DNA from: Aulostomus chinensis
Lineage: Eukaryota > Chordata > Actinopteri > Syngnathiformes > Aulostomidae
Reading direction: 5' to 3'
DNA: 64,000 nucleotides
NCBI GenBank assembly: GCA_037954235.1
Contig: JBBMOA010000015.1
Coordinates: 21,106,299 to 21,170,298, forward strand
The translations under genes and the position numbers were made by a program. Below the pieces are notes generated by a model. That model saw only the letters and a list, made by a program, of their open reading frames with translations. It did not search any database and had not been told where the DNA came from. Below, one piece after another: positions 21,947 through 32,340 of this stretch. Every line of letters starts with the position of its first letter. Position 1 is the first letter of the stretch.

Positions 21947-22599
21947 CCAGCAGATGCGGGTCTGAGCTCCCGCTGTGAGGGCTGCATGCCTGTGTTTTTC
22001 TCTCTCATCTCTCATCTCATCGCACTGACGATGTCATGAGGTAAACAAACAACAGTATGGATGTCATTGAATCGAACTTTAGCATTGTCGTTGTGTGCAT
22101 TGCACTTTTGTGATGATGTGCAAGATCGCTATACAAATTGTTTATAAACACCATCACGCTTGCGCAGTTCACGTAAGGGTTCCCCGATTGGTGGGAGTTC
22201 CCAAGCATGACGTAGATTAATTCATGTAAGATCATACACATGTAAATTGTTTGAAAAAAGGGAATGAAATTGCTGCTTTTCAGAGAGTCCTGGGTACATC
22301 AACAGGAAGACTGCTCTTATGGCAGAGGGCAACAACTTTATTGAGAGGTGAGTGAGCAGCTCTCGCAGTGCAGCCCAGCCCAATATTTTTTTTTCCAGAG
22401 CTTCCACAAGGACAACCTGACAGGCGGCACAGTGACAAAATCAGAATGCAACAGGAAGGTAGAGCTATGTCAACAGGTCATATCGCAGGAAACCTGCGAC
22501 AACGCGGGGTGCCTTTTTCCCACTGCAGGCGAGACGAGCAGAGCTGAGGCGAGCCGCTGAACACCTGGGTTGCTTGGAGGGTCGGCGGGCGTGGGTCAA
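21947..22599. other. Unassigned spacer
   Basis: No gene recognised. 22429-22560 has a 'gcggcacagtgacaaaatc' start and a GC-rich end but no convincing match to the other families. Confidence 0.4.
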
Positions 22600-22792
22600 A
22601 ATGCCGAGGCGACCCTTTCAGTGCCCAAACACCCAGCAGACAGCGTTCAAGCAAAGTTATTTGATATTAAAAAGGCAAGACACCACAAGAGTACAAACTA
22701 CAAACAGAAGGGAAAAAACAAAGCATCAAACAAAAGGGGTCGACAGGCCTAAGTCCTGGACAAGTAAAAGTAAAAACAAAACCAATATAAAA
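22600..22792 (+). repeat. R-C copy 1, left piece (split by R-B)
   Basis: 'cagacagcgttcaagcaaag' followed by 'gatattaaaaaggcaagac', 'gtacaaactacaaacagaag' and 'ggcctaagtcctggacaag' is a stretch I know from a widespread fish repeat. It is interrupted at 22793 by R-B and continues at 24060. Confidence 0.6.
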
Positions 22793-24059
22793 TTAAAGCT
22801 GCAAGCAGCGTTGTTAGGGCCTGAGCCCCCGCGCGGCCTACGGCCGCGTCCTTGACACCGGCCCGAATCCAACGGTGTAATCGGCAAATCCCTAGGCCTT
22901 GTAGTTTAGGAGATACGAGCCTCAGTTCGCTGCACAGTGTGACTGCAGAGCTGAGAGCCGGCCCTTTAAGAGCCCCTCCCTTCTCTGCTCGCTCTCTGCC
23001 ATCTCTGTCAGAGTGGAGAGCAGAGCTGAGAGCAGAGCTGCCAGCTGGCCCATTAAGAACCCCTCCCCCGCTCCACTTTCTTTGATCTGTGCTAGAGTGG
23101 AGAGAGTGGAGGATTAAGAGAAATGTAGTGTGTAAAAGCTGAATAACTCGGCCTACGTTGGTCAAAAGTAACACAAAATACCATATTTTTGTAGGGATTT
23201 TTGTCAGGAATACAGTGATATGTTTTTAAAAGCTGTGCGATGTATGGTATAGACGTGAGAAGCATTTGTTCGAGAGTATGTACCATGAGAGGACACGGCC
23301 TCCCCATTGACTTCCATTGTAAGCGTGAAACGTGTCTCCCCGACTTTGACGGCTTATAAAATGGGAACCGAGCGCGTAGTATATTATTCTTACTGAACTT
23401 TTAATCAGCACAGTTGGGAGAGTAATGTGTGAAAGTTTGGAAGCCCTGGCATTTACGGTTTAGGAGGAGATAGATTTTGTTCGGGGAGTAAAAAAAGTCC
23501 TGATTTTGACAGTTTTGTCCAATTTGTGGACATTCTGTTGGAGATAGGTGAGGGGTCAGAGTGTAAGAATTGTTCGTCTTGATGAGACGAGTCCAAAGGT
23601 GTTGGTCCCATGTTTGTGGGAGTTTTGTGTGAGGAGTTATAGCGCGCGAAATTAAAAAAAATTATCTTTTTTTTGTGTGGCTCCCTAGGTGGCGCTATAG
23701 ACTTTTGCGGCGTTTTTGTTTTTGATTAGTGAATGTTGAGACATACCGAACGATTGTGCCGAATTTCAGCGAATTTCATGCATGTTCAGGGGGTCAAATT
23801 AGATTATGCGCGTTATGCGAATTATGCGCATATAGCGCGCACTCATTGAGAGCAAGAACAGTATAATACCAGGTTTTGAATGGGTGTGTATGTGAAAACT
23901 GGCTCCGGGCCGTCTGACCCAGTTGCCTAATGGGTGTTGGGGGGGCCTGGGACACTGTTTAGTGTGTGTTTTTAGTGTTTTTAGTGCTGCTAATGTGTTG
24001 CTCTGCCGAGCAAACATAATAGGGTCTTCGCCAGAAGTACCTTCTGGCTCAGGCCCTAA
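22793..24059 (+). mobile_element. R-B element, copy 1 (about 1.27 kb, non-coding)
   Basis: Starts 'attaaagctgcaagcagcg' and ends 'ggctcaggccctaa'. A perfect inverted copy of that 14-bp end lies near the left end (22814-22827 against 24046-24059). It shares about 1.1 kb with copy 2 at 56638, including 'aagctgaataactcggccta', 'aaaataccatatttttgtag', 'ttgtccaatttgtggacatt' and 'gaaaactggctccgggccgt'. No frame longer than about 140 codons is open and none resembles a transposase, so it looks non-autonomous. A GGCCTACGGCC-type palindrome sits at 22834-22848. Class unknown. Confidence 0.7.
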
Positions 24060-24540
24060 CAAGGCTGAAAATTAAACTTATGGAACAGCTGGGACCACAA
24101 TGAGGAAACACAGAGCATAACTAGGATGGAGACAAAATGAAACGGGTGGCATGGCTCAGGGGTAGAGTGGCCGTCTAGCATCTGAAGGGTTGCTGGTTCA
24201 ATCTTCAACCCCGGTGATCATGTCAAAGTTTCCTTGAGCAAGATACTGAAACCATAATTGTTGCTGATGAGTAGGTTAGCACCTTGCATGGCAGCCTTCA
24301 CCGTGAGTGTGTGTGTGAATGGGTGAATGAGATGACACTGTAAAGCGCTTTGAGTGCTGCTAGAAAAGTGCTACATAAAACTGAGTCCATTTACATTTTA
24401 CTGTTTACCAAACAACAACAAGAGACAATGGGGAATACAGAGGTTAAATACACAGGGGGAACGAGACACAGGTGGTACAATAATCATAAGTACATCTTGA
24501 CCAAAACATAAAGTACAAGAGTAAGCCAAACAGACTTCCC
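24060..24540 (+). repeat. R-C copy 1, right piece, itself hosting SINE-2
   Basis: 'aaggctgaaaattaaactta' before the SINE, and 'caatggggaatacagaggtt', 'aaatacacagggggaacgag' and 'acacaggtggtacaat' after it, match 56350-56420 of R-C copy 2. The R-C element is thus cut twice: by R-B and by SINE-2. Confidence 0.6.
24145..24394 (+). mobile_element. SINE-2, a second tRNA-headed SINE
   Basis: The head 'ggtggcatggctcaggggta', 'gagtggccgtctagcatc' and 'gaagggttgctggttcaatc' has A- and B-box-like spacing. The body has 'tccttgagcaagatactgaa', 'caccttgcatggcagcc' and 'gtgtgtgaatgggtgaatga', and the end is 'aaagcgctttgagtgctg' ... 'gagtccatttac'. It is unrelated to SINE-1 in its body. Confidence 0.8.
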
Positions 24541-25500
24541 CAAAACCTCTCAGTATAAACCAAGGATACTTAAGTATTTTAAGTATACTCTATGATAATA
24601 TGTAAACTGAAAACATTCCCTGTATTTTTAGTTTGAGAAAAATCCCTAATAGCACACTAGAATTAACTATTTTGAATGGGTTGGCAAAATGCATTAGTAC
24701 ATCACTGGGTCTATGTATTGCTAATACCTGGTTAAGAGGCAGAGCAGATGAGTCAGGTCTATTCCAGGCCCAACTGTCAGAGATTAACCCTTAGCTTGGG
24801 ATAATTACATCAGATCCCTTTAATCCCAAACAATTTACCTGGGCCACAGACTGTCACTCAATTAGCAACTTTACTGCTGATGAAATTTCCACAAGTTATG
24901 TTAATGTCACATTTGGTGATTCAAAATTTGCTTTACATGTTAACATTTGTATGTGATATGGGACTCATTACATTGTTATCAACATAATCTCACTTTCTCA
25001 CCTTTCAAAAATGATAATGATGAGGATGAGGGGGAGGAGGATGTTGTAAGTCAGAGGGGGAATTACAGCAATATCACCATGTTAAGTAGTCCCACTACTC
25101 AAATGAAGTTCATCATATGCCATCAGAGGGTACCAGAAATACATTTCCTGCTGTGTTCGGGCACATGAGAGGCAAACAACTATGTGTAGCCCAATAAATG
25201 GCTTGAGTCGTGGTCAGAGAGCCAAAATATGGAAAATTGTGGTCCAGCTATATTGATATAGATGTTCATCATTTGATCAGTGTAATCAAGTTGGGTTTTA
25301 GGAATGATTCTCCAAGAGGATTCAAGCTTCAAATAAACCTGTTCACCCAAGTTACTGTAGGAGGTTGAAAGATGAAAAAAACACCGCTGGGTACCAAAAT
25401 ATCAGTGCAGCTATATTCAATAAATTGCAATATTGATGTAAAACAATCTTAGGATAAGGTGTGCCGAAACAGAACAATAAGGGCATGCAGGAATAAATAA
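24541..25500. other. Unassigned AT-rich DNA
   Basis: No recognisable gene or repeat. A short GAGGATGA-rich patch lies at 25017-25045. Confidence 0.5.
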
Positions 25501-25511
25501 CTACACACAAT

Positions 25512-25625
25512 GTGTGTGTATGTGTGTGTTTGAGTGCGCATATGAGTGTGTGTTAGTGTGTGTGTTTGAGAGTGCATATGGTTGTGTGTTTGTGTACGTG
25601 TGTGTGCGTGTGCACGTGTGTGTAA
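25512..25625. repeat. Imperfect (TG)n-rich tract
   Basis: TGTG runs interrupted by 'tttgagtgcgcatatgag' and related units give a higher-order period of roughly 40-50 bp. It creates artificial open frames rich in C and V (one strand) and H and T (the other). Confidence 0.85.
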
Positions 25626-26870
25626 TAAACGCTTGTATAACTTCAAACTTTAAAAAAACTTTATTCACAGGTAATTTATGTATTTATGCAAATTATCTTT
25701 GAAGCCAATCAAAGTCCAAGTAGCTTTTTTCCTTTTCATATATTCTGGATTTTTTTAATGAGTGAAAACAGTAGGTGACCATTCAAGGATTTTTGCATCT
25801 TATTTTTTTCTTTCAAACACATCAAATAATCATGACTGCATAACAGTTTATTTTGTGTATAGGGAATTTGTGGGAAGAGTTATAAACTGATGCATTGAGT
25901 TTGGGAGATAAGCATTTACCTGGCTTGAAAAAACAAATGACAGATAAATTTTGTTTTATTGGAAAGCCTCTGCACTTTGTTGAAAGACAATGGTAAATTA
26001 TTGAAATACTGTGACATCCTGACATGCATCAAACTTGCAGAATTGTTCAGATCATTGAGGAGAGCACATTTGAAAACTGCAGTAGATCCTCACATTAACA
26101 AAGCAACACTTCCAACTGCAGTAAAACAGATCCATACTCTGTGAGTGTATAAGTAGATGTTCTATTGTGGATGAATGAATGTATTTCTCACCAAACCCAA
26201 AAGCAGTAGAGAACAGTGGCAGTGTTGAACGGGATATGCATCCGCCTTTTCTGTGACATCCTGTGGCTCGATCTACTTCCAAACACAGAGTGAGTCCCTC
26301 CCAAGCATGGGGAGGGAACAATTGACATCGAGGTCAAAAAAGAGATACATTGCAAAAATGCAGCCTGAGAATTCAGTACCCACACTCCTCACTCCAAGCT
26401 GATGTCTTCAACATCAAACTTTGAGATTATGTTGAGTTTTTGTCAACACCTGGTTTTTTGTATTTTTTTCTATAATACTTAATATATCATATTCCTGGTG
26501 TTGAGTCAGAAGTGTTGAATCACTTACCAGAAAGTCTCTATCTGATCTGGGCTTTTATTTGATGACTGGTTATAAAACATTCAAACTCAGGAGTCCGATT
26601 ATATCATATTTGTACTCACATTGTGTGCTATTTGTGCCTTTACACTGTATTCCACAATACAGTGTTGTACAGCTGTCCTTTCAGACCTGGAGATGCCATT
26701 TTTTGGGGGGTGGGGGTATTATTTTCTGTGGGTCGTCATAGTTAGGTACCAGGAAGTACGTCAAAACAACAACAACAAAAGGAACAATTTCAAAATTTCA
26801 TCAAAATCAGAGTAACACCAGACTTCCATCTGTGATTTTACACTCAATGCTTCCCTCGATAAATTAATTA
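25626..26870. other. Unassigned DNA
   Basis: No recognised gene. Minus-strand frames at 26052-26385 (about 65-90 codons) have no domain I can name. Confidence 0.45.
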
Positions 26871-26873
26871 TAC

Positions 26874-26970
26874 AGACCCACCCCTACCAACCCACCTCCC
26901 CCCACCCAACCCACCCTTTCATCCACCCCACGTATCCCACCCCGCATCCTTTAACCCACCCAACCCACAC
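26874..26970. repeat. C-rich (CCCACC-like) low-complexity tract
   Basis: Irregular CCCACC/CCAACCC units on the + strand with almost no G over about 90 bases. Confidence 0.8.
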
Positions 26971-27358
26971 AAAATTTCTCTTGAAAAAAGAGCCCCTTGA
27001 GCTTCAATTTCAATGCTGATCCACGTTCAAGACTATGACACCCCCACACACAAATACACCTGACAAAAAGACAAGAAGAAACAGAAAAAAAGGGAAGGAA
27101 GGGGGTTCTAAGGACATGCTCTAGAGCAGTGATTCTTAACCATAAGGCGAGCGCCAACGAGTGGACCGCAAAAAACCTTCAGTTCTTCACTGGTGGGCCG
27201 CATGACTGCAATGCAGCTTCCCACCACTTGATGGCGGTGAGGCGTCAGCCAGTTGTTTAACACGCTCCAATACACGACACCAGAATAAGAAAGATTGTTT
27301 CTATGACAACAACAACTGTTTCTGTGATAACGTCAACTGAAAAAAAATTTAGCAAAAA

Positions 27359-27840
27359 ATGGAGAAGTTCATAACGAGAAAAGGAAAAAATTAAGATGAG
27401 TGTGAAGCCGGCCCCTCCTCAAGTAAAAAAAATATGCGCAAGTACAACCCCGACTTCATTGGATTCGGCTTTATTACTGGAGGTAGCGAGGAAGAGCCGG
27501 CAGCTCAATGTGTTGAATGTGGGCTGACATAATCCAACGAAGCACTGAAGCCTTTAAAATTAAGGCGTCATATGGAGACCAGACATGCACAATTTACAAT
27601 TTGTGGGAAAACCGGTGGATTATTTCAAGAGAAAAGAAGCAGAGCTACAGATACAGAAACGATCCATCGTATCACTGACTGGAAACGCTAAATTTGCTTT
27701 GAAAGCAAGCCACTTGGTAGCCAGACGTGTAGCGCAGACTAAGAATGCGTAACTGAGGTGAACTTGGGTTCACCATCGCAGAGGATTTAATTCTGCCTGC
27801 TGCTGTGGCTGCTTTTAGGACTTCTTAACTGTCAGTAAGG
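27359..27840 (+). pseudogene. hAT transposase N-terminal remnant with BED zinc finger
   Basis: From the ATG at 27359, shifting frames several times: MEKFITRKGK; SSKKNMRKYNPDFIGFGF; AAQCVECG with C-x2-C; LKLRRHMETRHAQ with His-x4-His; DYFKRKEAELQIQKRS; ALKASHLVARRVAQTKN; and LGFTIAEDLILPAAVA. These are, in order, the BED finger and following region of ZBED5/SCAND3-like hAT transposases. About 160 residues remain of an expected 600 or more, with stops and frameshifts. After 27840 the DNA has no transposase similarity. Confidence 0.8.
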
Positions 27841-27991
27841 TAAGAAGTCCTAAAATTTGTCTGAAAAAAAGAAAAAGAAAAACCTGAATGTAGTTATTGT
27901 TTTCATATGTCTGAGAGACAGGTTCATGTCTCTAATTGAGAGGTTAAGTTATTGTTATTCATTTGTCACAGATTGAAAGAGGAATGTTTAA

Positions 27992-28354
27992 ATCCATCCA
28001 TCGTCGTCTTCCGCTTATTCCTTATCAGTAAGGGTCGCGGGGGGGTTGGAGCCTACCCCAGCATCTACGGGCGAGAGGCGGGGTTCACCCTGGACAGGTC
28101 GCCAGTCCATCACAGGGCCAACATACAGAGACGAATAACCATTCACACTTATACCTACGGTCAATTTAAAGAATCCAATCAGCCTAGTCCCCAAATTGCA
28201 TGTTGAACGGTGGGAGGAAACCCAGAGAAAACCCACGCAGGCACGGGGAGAACATGCAAACTCCACACAGAAAGATCCCTCGCCCGAGCCGGGACGAACC
28301 CAGAACCTTCTTGCTGTGAGGCCACAGTGCTAAACACTGCACCACCGTGCAGCC
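27992..28354 (-). mobile_element. SINE-1, full length, nested in the hAT element
   Basis: It starts at the CATCC tail just after 27991 and ends with 'ccaccgtgcagcc', the head. 'gaatgtttaa' (27982-27991) before and 'gaatgtcaaa' (28355-28364) after look like a target duplication with two mismatches. It inserted after the hAT element was in place. Confidence 0.85.
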
Positions 28355-28780
28355 GAATGTCAAAGTCTTCCATGCAAATTCAAATTGATTAGCAGTATTT
28401 TAGTTTGCACTTTATATTTTATTGCAGTATATTTATTTAATTGGAAATTTTTATTATTAATGTATTTATCTTATTACCACAGAATTTTATTTTTTAGAAT
28501 TTTTCTTCAGTTTTGAGTATCTAAATCAGTGTTGTATGTACAGGTCAGGTTCACATACATACACAATATAAATAAATGTCTTTGAGAGATGATCACAGTG
28601 TATCACATAATTTATTTCATAAGGTTTTAGTTTGTTAAATTATGAATGGACATGACTTAGTTATTGACTACAAATCAAACCAATACTCTGATGAGTTAAT
28701 TTTTGAATAGGCCCCGAGCCACATTGTCCTTGGAAAATTGGGCCCTGAGGTCAAAAACGTTAAGAACCCCTGCTCTAGAG

Positions 28781-29610
28781 GGCATTATAAATTTGGCTTC
28801 ATTGACTATCAAATTGTTTCGTTTTATTTTTTTCCTCTGACATTGATCTTTCAATACACATGTAGTAGTTCATCAAGGCCTTCAAATTCTCTAATTGTAG
28901 GACCGTCCTTATTTTTCCAGTTTTGCAATGTAAGCATTTTTACGATAAGACAGGAAAAAAAGTGTCTGCCAACTATATCTCATCCCCTCATAACTTCCAT
29001 ATGTTAAATGCATCGCTGAGGAGACTCTAAATACACTGAAGCTGTTATTTGTGCAAGCACAGTCAGTCTGCTAATGAGACTTTAGAGCTAGTTAATAGAC
29101 TCAATTCTGTCGTCACTGATTAAAAATTCATCAAAAATTCCATATTTGTCAATTTTGTTATGCTATTGTTTTGCAACAATATCCCAACATGAGTATTAAA
29201 GTATATTTGACTAACTCAGTGTTATTATTTTTACTTTGAGACCTATTGAAATCTGTACTGCATTCAAATTGCAAAAGTACGAGAGGCGTTTTAAAAAATG
29301 GCATAAAAAATTCAGGTCGAGGCCCTTAGGGTAGGCTGGAGACATTAAAAACAAACAGCTTTCTTCAAGGTGCACAGTTTATTTTTTCAGTGAAATGTTT
29401 GCATTGTATTGCTATTACTTTTTAAAACAAGAATTGATTTGGATCGTATTGTGACCTCGAGAGTTGAAATCAAATTGTGAGATTTTCAGACTATTTTCAA
29501 CAATAATTCTAATTGCCAGTACTGACACTTGCATCTAAGATGACGTCATAAACATACATCATGTTACCACATTACAGCTAGATGTAATGAATGTAAATGC
29601 AATGTGACCA
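28781..29610. other. Unassigned AT-rich DNA
   Basis: No gene or repeat recognised. Confidence 0.5.
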
Positions 29611-29797
29611 AGGTGCGGTGGTGCAGTGGTTGGCACTGTCGCCTCACAGCAAGAAGGTTCCGGTTTAGGGTCCTGGCTTTGGCATGGGATTTTTCTGTGT
29701 GGACTTTGCATGTTCTCCCTGTGCCTGTGAGGGTTCTCCCTGGGTACTCCGACTGCCTCCCACAGTTCAAAGACACGGAAAAGGGGACTAGGCTGAT
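29611..29797 (+). repeat. SINE-1, 5' half
   Basis: Head and first half of the body, stopping at 'gactaggctgatt'. The 3' half follows directly but inverted. Confidence 0.85.
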
Positions 29798-29973
29798 TCC
29801 ATCCATCCACTGTCTTCCGTTTATTCCTGTTAAGGGTCGTGGGGGGGGGGGGGGCTGGAGCCTATCCCAGCGTCTACGGGCGAGAGGCAGGGTTCACCCT
29901 GGACAGGTCGCCAGTCTATCGCGGGCCAACATATAGAGACGAAAAACCATTCACACTCACATTCATACCTACT
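29798..29973 (-). repeat. SINE-1, 3' half, inverted
   Basis: Starts with the CATCCATCC tail at the junction and ends at 'attcatacctactgt', within about 15 bases of where the forward half stopped in the family consensus. Includes a run of 14 G at about 29831-29844. Confidence 0.85.
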
Positions 29974-30114
29974 GTAGCAAGATGAGTAGTCTATCTTGTT
30001 TTCCCCTTACTTTTGGCTATAGTGGTTACCGTGGTTACTATGGTTTCCTTTTCTGTTTCAGGTTCAGCCAATCAGTGGCCGGCCAGTATAAAGTTGGCAG
30101 TCCACTGCACTCTG

Positions 30115-30697
30115 GCTGCGTCCGAATTACCAAGTGGCAACCTATGTCCTACTGCTACGACCTACCGCTACAGCCTACTCCTACAACCTAAACACGGCAG
30201 CCCCATTCAGGTACCCTAGATTGGAGGTGAAACACCACCTCTGCTGGCAGAGCACAGATACCACAAATAGGTAGACAGCACCAATGAAAGCCCCCACGGG
30301 CTGGCCTGACTGTCGCACTGAACTCCACTCTGAACGCACGTTTCGCTCATTCTCTATTATTAAGCACATTAACGCACCTGTAAAGTTTTGTTCACACCAA
30401 ACGTGAACACACCTTTAGTCATCAACAATGACGATAAATGTTCATGTTGCATAAGAATGGGAGACTGTTGGTGGCGCAAACTTGGCTTGCGCGTCCACAA
30501 GTTTTTAGGGGACGAAGAAGAAGTCCGCGGTGCATTGTGGGCCATAGGTAGCTCCTTAGGATGCACCTGAACCGACCTACAATGTGGGCGTGTTTATGCT
30601 GGAATTTAGGTTACGAATTAGGTTGCTACTCACGCCGGTTGTGGTTTCCGACATCCTACGACCTACGATCCGACTTACTTGGCAATTCGGACGCAGC
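30115..30697. mobile_element. Short terminal-inverted-repeat element (MITE-like, 583 bp)
   Basis: The outer 21 bases (30115-30135 and 30677-30697) are inverted copies with one mismatch; they start 'gctgcgtccgaatt'. The inner parts hold repeated 'ctacgaccta'-like units on both sides. No transposase frame. No certain target duplication. Termini of the form GGCTGCGTCC are common among fish non-autonomous DNA elements, but I cannot assign the superfamily. Confidence 0.65.
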
Positions 30698-32040
30698 ATC
30701 TCTCTCTCACGCGCTCACCGGTCACTTCCGGGGTAGAGGCCGTGTGTCCAGCAGCGGGGCTGCGTCCGAATTGTGCGTCCCCTCGTGTTTGCGTGAACTG
30801 GCGGTTGTAGATGCGGATGCAGGTGTGGTCGAAGGTAGATGCAGGCGGCTGTCCAGAGTTTTTCTTTTTCCTCTCTCCGCTCCTGAGTGTTTGTGTCTGT
30901 TGAAAGATATGTATGAAGCAATATACAAGTTACATTAGTCCAGTGTATCGAGTAGATTTTAATTGAGGTTTTTTTTGTCTTATTCAGTTGTCAATACAAA
31001 CACTCTCCTGGAGCCGCTGCTGCTTTGTCTACCTGGCTGCTTTGTGTATATTGAGTTGCCGTTTGCATCTGTTACTGCCTTCCCAGCGGTACCGGCGACC
31101 GTCGGAGTATTTGTGCCAAGCCCCTAAAAGATTGCTTTGTCTGCACGCTTGTGCAGGGCTAGCATTACGCTGGAGCCGCTATCCGCGGCCGGACACGGAT
31201 CTGTTTTATTCGGGACTGGCTGCTCTGAATGTGTGTGTGACTGGGTGACGGGAGAGTGTGTGGGTTTGTTTTTATGGTGAACGGATGCGATTGACGTGTT
31301 GGGGTTTATTTGTATTTTTTGGGGTTTATCCTGGGCTTTGTTTTAATTGAATTAATAGACTGTGTTTTCTGTCACTTGGGTAACTGTTTTAATGTTTTTT
31401 TTTCTCATTATAATTTGCTTTATTTGGGCAGTTATTAGTTGATAGATGTATTTGTTTGTGATATGCCCAGTAATTATAGTTTAGTTTTCAGTATTTTTCT
31501 ATGTGTTGCAGACCCACTAATTGTGTTATTTCTTTTCCCCTTCTCAGTTGCTCGAGGCTGGTGGTGGCGGTGCTGGTGATCTGGTGGCGGTGCTGGTGAT
31601 CTGGTGGCGGTGCTGGTGATCTGGTGGTGGCATCCTCCTGTTCCATCATGTTGTGTCCCGGGGTGCAGGTTTTTCTTCACAAGGTGTGTGTGGTACATGC
31701 ACTTGGTGAAGTTTTTCCCTTTTTTTTGTTTGGTGGATCCCTCCCCTGCAATAGCCCTCATCCAGCCACTTAGGCCCCAGCCCTGACTAGGTTTTTCTTT
31801 TTTTAGTGTGAATGTGTTTTAAGGATGACTATTTTAAAAGAGACAACAAATGCAATTTGATGTTTAAATAAATACTGATTGTTGAACCTTGAACCACGTC
31901 TCTTGCCATTGTCTGGTAACCACGAACTTGTGTGCCTTGTGTCCAATCCAATAATTCTCTGGGTGAAATTCCCAGGGTGGTGGTGTTGACAATTTGTCTT
32001 ACTTTCCTCTATCCTTGTAATATAAATCTAAGAATTCTTT
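30698..32040. other. Unassigned GC-rich then AT-rich stretch
   Basis: 30698-31260 is relatively rich in G, C and CpG. It contains a third copy of the 14-base 'gctgcgtccgaatt' motif at 30759-30772 but no matching inverted end. 31260-31560 is T- and G-rich. The end, with AATAAA at 31868-31873, precedes the rearranged SINE. It might be another element flanked by that terminal motif, or an untranslated first exon for serpinh1; nothing decides between them. Confidence 0.35.
31558..31632. repeat. 20-bp tandem repeat, about 3.5 units
   Basis: The unit 'ctggtggcggtgctggtgat' occurs exactly twice (31581-31600, 31601-31620), preceded by a copy differing in its first bases and followed by a partial copy. 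Confidence 0.95.
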
Positions 32041-32151
32041 GCAGGAACAAGGAGAACATGCAGACTCCACACAGAAAGATCCTATGCCTGTGCCGTGACT
32101 CAACCCCGGAACCTTCTTGCTGTGAGGCGACAGCACTAACACTGTGCCGCC
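32041..32151 (-). repeat. SINE-1, inverted 5' head
   Basis: Read on the minus strand: head from 'ggcggcacagtgttagtgct' through 'gtgtggagtctgcatgttct'. It lies directly against the forward 3' half. Confidence 0.85.
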
Positions 32152-32331
32152 GACTAGGCTGATTGAATACTCTAAATTGACCATAGGCGTAGCTTTGAGT
32201 GTGAATGGTTGTCTATTTGCGATGGACTGACCTGTCCAGGGTGAACCCCGCCTCGTGCCCGAAAGCCACTGGGATAGGTTCCAGCCTCCCCGCGACCCTT
32301 AACAGGATAAGCGGAAGAAGATGGATGGATG
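32152..32331 (+). repeat. SINE-1, 3' half with tail
   Basis: Starts 'gactaggctgattgaatac' and ends 'aggataagcggaagaagatg' plus GATGG. With the inverted head before it, this forms a 5'-inverted SINE. A possible short duplication 'gcagga' is at 32041-32046 and 32332-32337. Confidence 0.85.
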
Positions 32332-32340
32332 GCAGGATGG

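Larger units (their letters stand above)
27127..28772 (+). mobile_element. hAT transposon (ZBED5/Charlie-like), 8-bp target duplication, with nested SINE
   Basis: The ends form an inverted repeat: 'cagtgattcttaac' at the left and 'caggggttcttaac' read inward from the right. The 8-bp 'ctctagag' flanks both sides exactly (27119-27126, 28773-28780). An 8-bp duplication with a central TA fits hAT transposition of the Buster/Charlie type. Inside is an N-terminal transposase remnant (27359-27840); most of the catalytic domain is missing, so the copy is internally deleted. A SINE-1 sits inside it at 27992-28354. Confidence 0.85.
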
